Part shown: positions 7,433-10,461 of the stretch, in pieces
Position numbering within the stretch: the stretch's first letter is position 1
Layout of the letters: each line of letters opens with the position of its first letter
Assembly: GCA_011620445.1 (NCBI GenBank)
Contig: WOZB01000195.1
Span: forward strand, 1 to 10,461
Origin: Anaerolineaceae bacterium
GTDB taxonomy: Bacteria; Chloroflexota; Anaerolineae; Anaerolineales; Anaerolineaceae
Direction of reading: 5' to 3'
DNA: 10,461 bases
Translations under genes and position numbers: made by a program
Notes under the pieces: model-generated
The model's database searches: none
What the model was told of the DNA's origin: nothing
The model's input: the letters and a program-made list of their open reading frames with translations, nothing else

Positions 7433-8319
7433 GCGGCCTCCAACGGCAGCCAGCTAATCTTGGGCAATATTTTACTCAGGATTTTTCTCCAGAGCATGCC
7501 TATCTGTCGTTTTATGTGCACAAAATGTTCCGGCTTCACGTGCGAGTTTGACGGCAGCTCCCGGGTTGGTTTGGCAAGAACGGTCAGGAAGAGTTTGAGC
7601 GTTTGCGAACGGGGCAGCCCATGGGCATGGAAACGCACAATCTGATACCCGGCTTTGGCCAGGCACGCTTTAAGCGTATGCGGGCTAAAGCAGGTCAGGT
7701 GCGCAATCTCGAAGGAATCATGCGCGTACAGGTTGGGCACTTCCACCAGCAAGAAGCCATCTCCTTCAAGCAGTTGTTCCCTGATTTCCACCAGTTTTTC
7801 TACCGGGTTATTGAGATGTTCCAATACGTGCATCAGGCTGACGAGTTCAAATTTCTCGGGCTGGCTGGCTTCGAGAGCTTCCAGGCTTTCGAACATGCTA
7901 ATACCCTTGGCGGCCGCCACCTCACGGTAGGCTTGCCCTAATTCCACGCCGTAAACCTGGGCTCCCAGATCTTTTCGCAAGCTCTCCAAAAATAGACCCG
8001 CTGAAGCGCCAATATCCAGCGCGCGTCCGAGTTTGCTGATGCCATTTTCTTTTATAAATTGGCTGGCATGTTCTGCCCGCAGGCGCTGTTGGCGCAGGTC
8101 CTTAGGTGTAGGCTGCTCACTGTGCTGATAAACCTGGCGATAGACGTTTGCGTAAAATGCAGGGTCGCCAGCTTGGCTTTCAGCAGGGTTCTGGAAGACC
8201 AAACCACACTTTTGGCACAGGTAGTACCTTACGGTCAGCCCAAAAGAATCTAGTTCTTGAAAGAGCTGGTGATTTTCCGACCCACACAAGGGGCATTTGA
8301 AGGCACTTGTTTCAACCAT
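7429..8319 (-). CDS. Class I SAM-dependent methyltransferase with N-terminal zinc ribbon
   Basis: This 296-residue protein begins with a four-cysteine zinc ribbon, CPLCG (C9, C12) and CQKCG (C35, C38). A Rossmann methyltransferase domain follows, with SAM motif I ALDIGASAGLFL at 100-111, the acidic YGVELG strand end, and the HVLEHLNNP motif at about 165 that is usual in Methyltransf_23/12-type enzymes. The C-terminal 60 residues are basic with no recognised domain. Zinc-ribbon methyltransferases of this kind modify sugars in antibiotic and surface-glycan pathways. The longer sugar C-methyltransferases (about 400 residues) carry an extra C-terminal domain that is absent here. Its gene overlaps the SpsF-like gene by 8 nt. 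It probably methylates a sugar in the glycan, at an O or C position that cannot be decided. Confidence 0.88.
   Translation of the reverse strand: MVETSAFKCPLCGSENHQLFQELDSFGLTVRYYLCQKCGLVFQNPAESQAGDPAFYANVYRQVYQHSEQPTPKDLRQQRLRAEHASQFIKENGISKLGRALDIGASAGLFLESLRKDLGAQVYGVELGQAYREVAAAKGISMFESLEALEASQPEKFELVSLMHVLEHLNNPVEKLVEIREQLLEGDGFLLVEVPNLYAHDSFEIAHLTCFSPHTLKACLAKAGYQIVRFHAHGLPRSQTLKLFLTVLAKPTRELPSNSHVKPEHFVHIKRQIGMLWRKILSKILPKISWLPLEAA
7437..7441 (-). promoter_or_regulatory. Ribosome binding site supporting a GTG start
   Basis: GGAGG lies 4 nt before the GTG at 7432. Together with the GTGA stop-start overlap, it supports a non-ATG start for the probable glycosyltransferase. Confidence 0.65.
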
Positions 8320-9097
8320 GTGCTTCTCTTTGGCCAGCCGGCCTGCGCGCGTCCAGGTCTTTAAAACTCTTATGCTTCACTGCCTCTACGCTGGCCTGCC
8401 ATTCCGGATGCAGAGCATTGGCCGCCAGCAACTCAGCCAGCGAAAAATCATCCCGATTGCCAAAGCATGTGTAAATTTCCCGTGCAAGAGTCAAATCTTC
8501 CGGAGTGTCCACAGTAAAACGCAAATGGCCGAGCGACGGCCGACGCTGTACCAGCTTCACTTTAAAGCGGCCAGGGGTATCGTAAAAATAAGGCATCACG
8601 TGCTCGCGCTGGTAGGGCTCTTTGGCTTCCTGCCAGGCGCGTTCAAGATTGGCAAATGAGACAACTTCAGTATCCATGCCAATCGGAGTGGTACGTTTGA
8701 AGGGCGGCGGAAGTCGGTTGGCCACAAAGTCATAGTTACCTTTTTTGAAGGCTTTCAGCACACGCGTAATTTCTTCAGGCGCGATGAAAGGGCAATCCGC
8801 CGTAATCCTCACCAGCGTCTCAGCCCCAACCGCTTTGGCACATTGGTAATAACGGTCCAGCACATCAAACGCGTGGCCTCGAAAGCAGGTATAACCCGCC
8901 TGTTCGCAAAATTTCTGCAGGGCGTCGTCTCCCTGATCGGTCGTAGTGGCTACCACAAGTTCATCCAGGTCGGCTGCCCGCTCAGCGCGCTTAAAAACCC
9001 TTGCCAGCATCGTCTGCCCGCCCAAATCCAGCAATACTTTGCCTGGCAGGCGGCTGGAGCCCATGCGGGCCTGGATGATGGCAACCGTCTTTCCCAT
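8312..9097 (-). CDS. spsF: SpsF-like nucleotidyltransferase (CTP_transf_3 family)
   Basis: This 261-residue cytoplasmic protein belongs to the acylneuraminate cytidylyltransferase-like family typified by Bacillus SpsF. It has the nucleotide-binding IIQARMGSSRLPGKVL at 7-22, RITADCPF at 97-104 with the metal-binding aspartate, GMDTEV at 140-145, YQREHVMPYFY at 162-172 and RFTVDTPED at 193-201. SpsF lies beside a NeuB homologue (SpsE) in the Bacillus spore-coat sugar locus, and the present operon also holds a NeuB homologue. The same window carries a second cytidylyltransferase of the NeuA type, so the two probably activate different sugars. The gene starts three bases after the lipoprotein stop. 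The preceding AGGG is a weak, distant ribosome site. The NTP and sugar used are not shown by the sequence. Confidence 0.9.
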   Translation of the reverse strand: MGKTVAIIQARMGSSRLPGKVLLDLGGQTMLARVFKRAERAADLDELVVATTTDQGDDALQKFCEQAGYTCFRGHAFDVLDRYYQCAKAVGAETLVRITADCPFIAPEEITRVLKAFKKGNYDFVANRLPPPFKRTTPIGMDTEVVSFANLERAWQEAKEPYQREHVMPYFYDTPGRFKVKLVQRRPSLGHLRFTVDTPEDLTLAREIYTCFGNRDDFSLAELLAANALHPEWQASVEAVKHKSFKDLDARRPAGQREAHG

Positions 9098-9100
9098 AAT

Positions 9101-9739
9101 TTAATTACCCTGTGCAACCGGGTCGATAATCACCGTGCCCATGTAAGTCTCGTACATGGAAGTGGTAATTTGCATGGTGCTCGGGGAGGTCATCCAAAGG
9201 AAACCCCAAAGCTGATCGCCTTCCTTAAAGAGGTAAACCACCCAGGCACCATCATCTTTGGTGTAATTCAAGCGAATCATATCTCGGCCTTCGAGGGTGA
9301 TTTGTTTAGATTCTATGGCGTTATTTTGTTTTTGGATCACTGTTTGGATAGCCAAATGGATGGCCGTCAACGGCAAAAAACTGAACTGGTCATTCTTAAA
9401 CACCAGCAATTTGGTCGGCTCAGGGGTGGCAGAGTCGTAACCCCACCAGGCAATGTTTTCTTCAATGCCATCCACTAGTTTATTGTAGATTTCGCTGCCC
9501 TCGCCAAAGAAATTCTTGATCACTTCGACGATTCCGGGCAGGTCCGGGGTGATATCCGCACCGATATATGTGTTCGAGAGCATGATGGACATGCCCCTCC
9601 CCTGCAGACGCACCAAACCCAAATCGGGAGTGGGGGTTGCAGTAGGGGTCATCCCTAACAGCCCGCTCATAGACTGCAAGCCGCAGGCAATTGTTGTTAA
9701 GAGTAAAACGCAGATTACTGCGATGAGTTTCCTTTTCAT
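9101..9739 (-). CDS. Small predicted lipoprotein of unknown function
   Basis: This 212-residue protein has a basic N-terminus (MKRK), a hydrophobic stretch and a lipobox-like TIAC with the lipid-carrying cysteine at position 19. A short spacer and a Thr/Pro linker (TPTATPTP, 31-38) follow. The remaining ~170 residues form a soluble, aromatic-rich domain with alternating strands (for example AWVVYLF, LWGFLWM), and I recognise no family. It should be exported and anchored in the outer leaflet of the membrane. Lipoproteins with Pro/Thr linkers of this kind are common in Chloroflexota. The gene sits 3 nt after the GT4 stop and 3 nt before the SpsF-like start, with an AAGGA ribosome site, so it is plainly cotranscribed. 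A role in glycan export, anchoring or sensing is possible but only from position. Confidence 0.78.
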   Translation of the reverse strand: MKRKLIAVICVLLLTTIACGLQSMSGLLGMTPTATPTPDLGLVRLQGRGMSIMLSNTYIGADITPDLPGIVEVIKNFFGEGSEIYNKLVDGIEENIAWWGYDSATPEPTKLLVFKNDQFSFLPLTAIHLAIQTVIQKQNNAIESKQITLEGRDMIRLNYTKDDGAWVVYLFKEGDQLWGFLWMTSPSTMQITTSMYETYMGTVIIDPVAQGN

Positions 9740-9742
9740 TTC

Positions 9743-10461
9743 TTAATCCTTTGCCAGCAGGTCGTGCCAGGCATTCAGTAAAACTTGCTTATTTTTTTGC
9801 CAGTCCGCTTTTAATGTCGCGGTGCGGCGGGCTGCTTTCGCCATCGGTTCAAGATGAGCCATTGAAGCCGTCAGGATGCTTTCAGTAAGGCTCTCAATAT
9901 TACCATCTGGATAAACCCAGCCATTTTTACCTTCCTGAACCCATTCCAGGTTGGCAGGTATGTCCGTCACCAAAGCCGGTACAGACATCGCCAGCGCCTC
10001 CATCAATGAAACGGATGAACCATCTACATGCGAGGGGCTGACGTAGATATCTGAAGCTGCAAAATACCTGGGCATCTCCGCATTGGGAAGCTTACCCAGA
10101 ACTTTCACCCGATCTTCCATTTTGGCCTGCTTGAAGATGTTTTTGACGGCTTCCACCTGTGAACCAGTCCCTGCCAGAAGCAACCTCAGTTCTGGGATGA
10201 TAGCTGCCGCTTCCACAAAAGCTTTGCAGAGATCGGTCACGCCATACTTGGCCTCCCAGGAACGCAGGCAAAAAATCACTTTGGAGTTTTCCCAGCCCAG
10301 TTCCCGCCTGATCTCCGCGGCATCAGCCTGCCAGGCAGCCTTATTGAAGTGCTCAAGATCAACGCCCCATGGGAAAGTATAAATTTTCTCAACAGGAAAC
10401 CCAAGTGACACAGCTTTTTCGGCGCTGCAGTGCGCATCCACAATCAAACCTTGGGCATGCG
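9743..10461 (-). CDS. GT4-family glycosyltransferase, 5' end cut by window edge
   Basis: The frame is open to the right edge. It shows 238 residues plus a TAA stop and lacks its N-terminal part. The visible part spans the linker and the C-terminal GT-B domain: WGVDLEHF, the start of the second Rossmann domain (VIFCLRSWEAKYG), the strand LRLLLAGTGSQ, VKVLGKLPNAEMPRYFAASDIYVSPS, and the nucleotide-sugar loop with DGSSVSLMEALAMSVPALVTD. The usual E-x7-E pair reads D-x7-E. A TTG codon at 10447 is not the start, because the reading frame continues upstream with typical GT4 sequence (HAQGLIVDAHCSA). The enzyme transfers a sugar from a nucleotide-sugar donor to a lipid- or protein-linked acceptor on the cytoplasmic face. 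Donor and acceptor are not known. Confidence 0.9.
   Translation of the reverse strand, partial: HAQGLIVDAHCSAEKAVSLGFPVEKIYTFPWGVDLEHFNKAAWQADAAEIRRELGWENSKVIFCLRSWEAKYGVTDLCKAFVEAAAIIPELRLLLAGTGSQVEAVKNIFKQAKMEDRVKVLGKLPNAEMPRYFAASDIYVSPSHVDGSSVSLMEALAMSVPALVTDIPANLEWVQEGKNGWVYPDGNIESLTESILTASMAHLEPMAKAARRTATLKADWQKNKQVLLNAWHDLLAKD

Noticed and set aside
8843..9478. A 211-codon open frame on the plus strand
   Set aside because: It crosses the antisense of two well-supported genes (SpsF-like and lipoprotein) and shows no domain or convincing ribosome site.
10445..10447. TTG as the start of the GT4 gene
   Set aside because: The frame stays open to the edge with typical GT4 residues, and a protein starting there would lack the whole N-terminal domain.

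Overview
The window is a stretch of a cell-surface glycan biosynthesis operon. All ten genes lie on the minus strand, so they read from position 10461 down to 1, and both edges cut through a gene. Junctions between genes range from a 20-nt overlap to an 8-nt gap. No internal promoter, terminator, RNA gene, mobile element, repeat array or CRISPR was seen, and no stretch longer than a few bases is non-coding. The organism is most likely a bacterium of the Chloroflexota (Anaerolineae-like). That rests mainly on the lipoprotein with a Thr-Pro linker after its lipobox, a style common in that phylum, and on mid-range GC, so it is an inference rather than a proof.

In order of transcription, the first half holds assembly and modification enzymes. 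These are the C-terminal part of a GT4 glycosyltransferase (9743 to the edge), a small lipoprotein of unknown role (9101-9739), an SpsF-like nucleotidyltransferase (8312-9097), a zinc-ribbon SAM methyltransferase (7429-8319), a probable GT-A-fold glycosyltransferase with a GTG start (6476-7432) and a GT2 glycosyltransferase (5457-6476).

The second half is a nonulosonic-acid (sialic or legionaminic acid-like) module. It has a Gfo/Idh/MocA oxidoreductase (4399-5460), a PtmA-like short-chain dehydrogenase (3591-4418), a two-domain protein joining a CMP-nonulosonate synthetase to a KdsC-like HAD phosphatase (2359-3597), a NeuB-type nonulosonate synthase that stops before the usual SAF domain (1475-2350), and the first 491 codons of a capsule-synthesis-like GT-B protein (below 1475).

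The likely joint task is to make a nine-carbon acidic sugar: condensation with PEP by the NeuB homologue, possible dephosphorylation by the HAD domain, and CMP activation by the NeuA domain. The two oxidoreductases would tailor the sugar or a precursor, and the glycosyltransferases would assemble and decorate a surface polymer or glycoprotein glycan. Enzymes that make the six-carbon precursor (dehydratase, aminotransferase, 2-epimerase) are not in the window, so the exact sugar cannot be named. The most unusual points are the SAF-less synthase next to the synthetase-phosphatase fusion, and the lipoprotein placed inside the operon.
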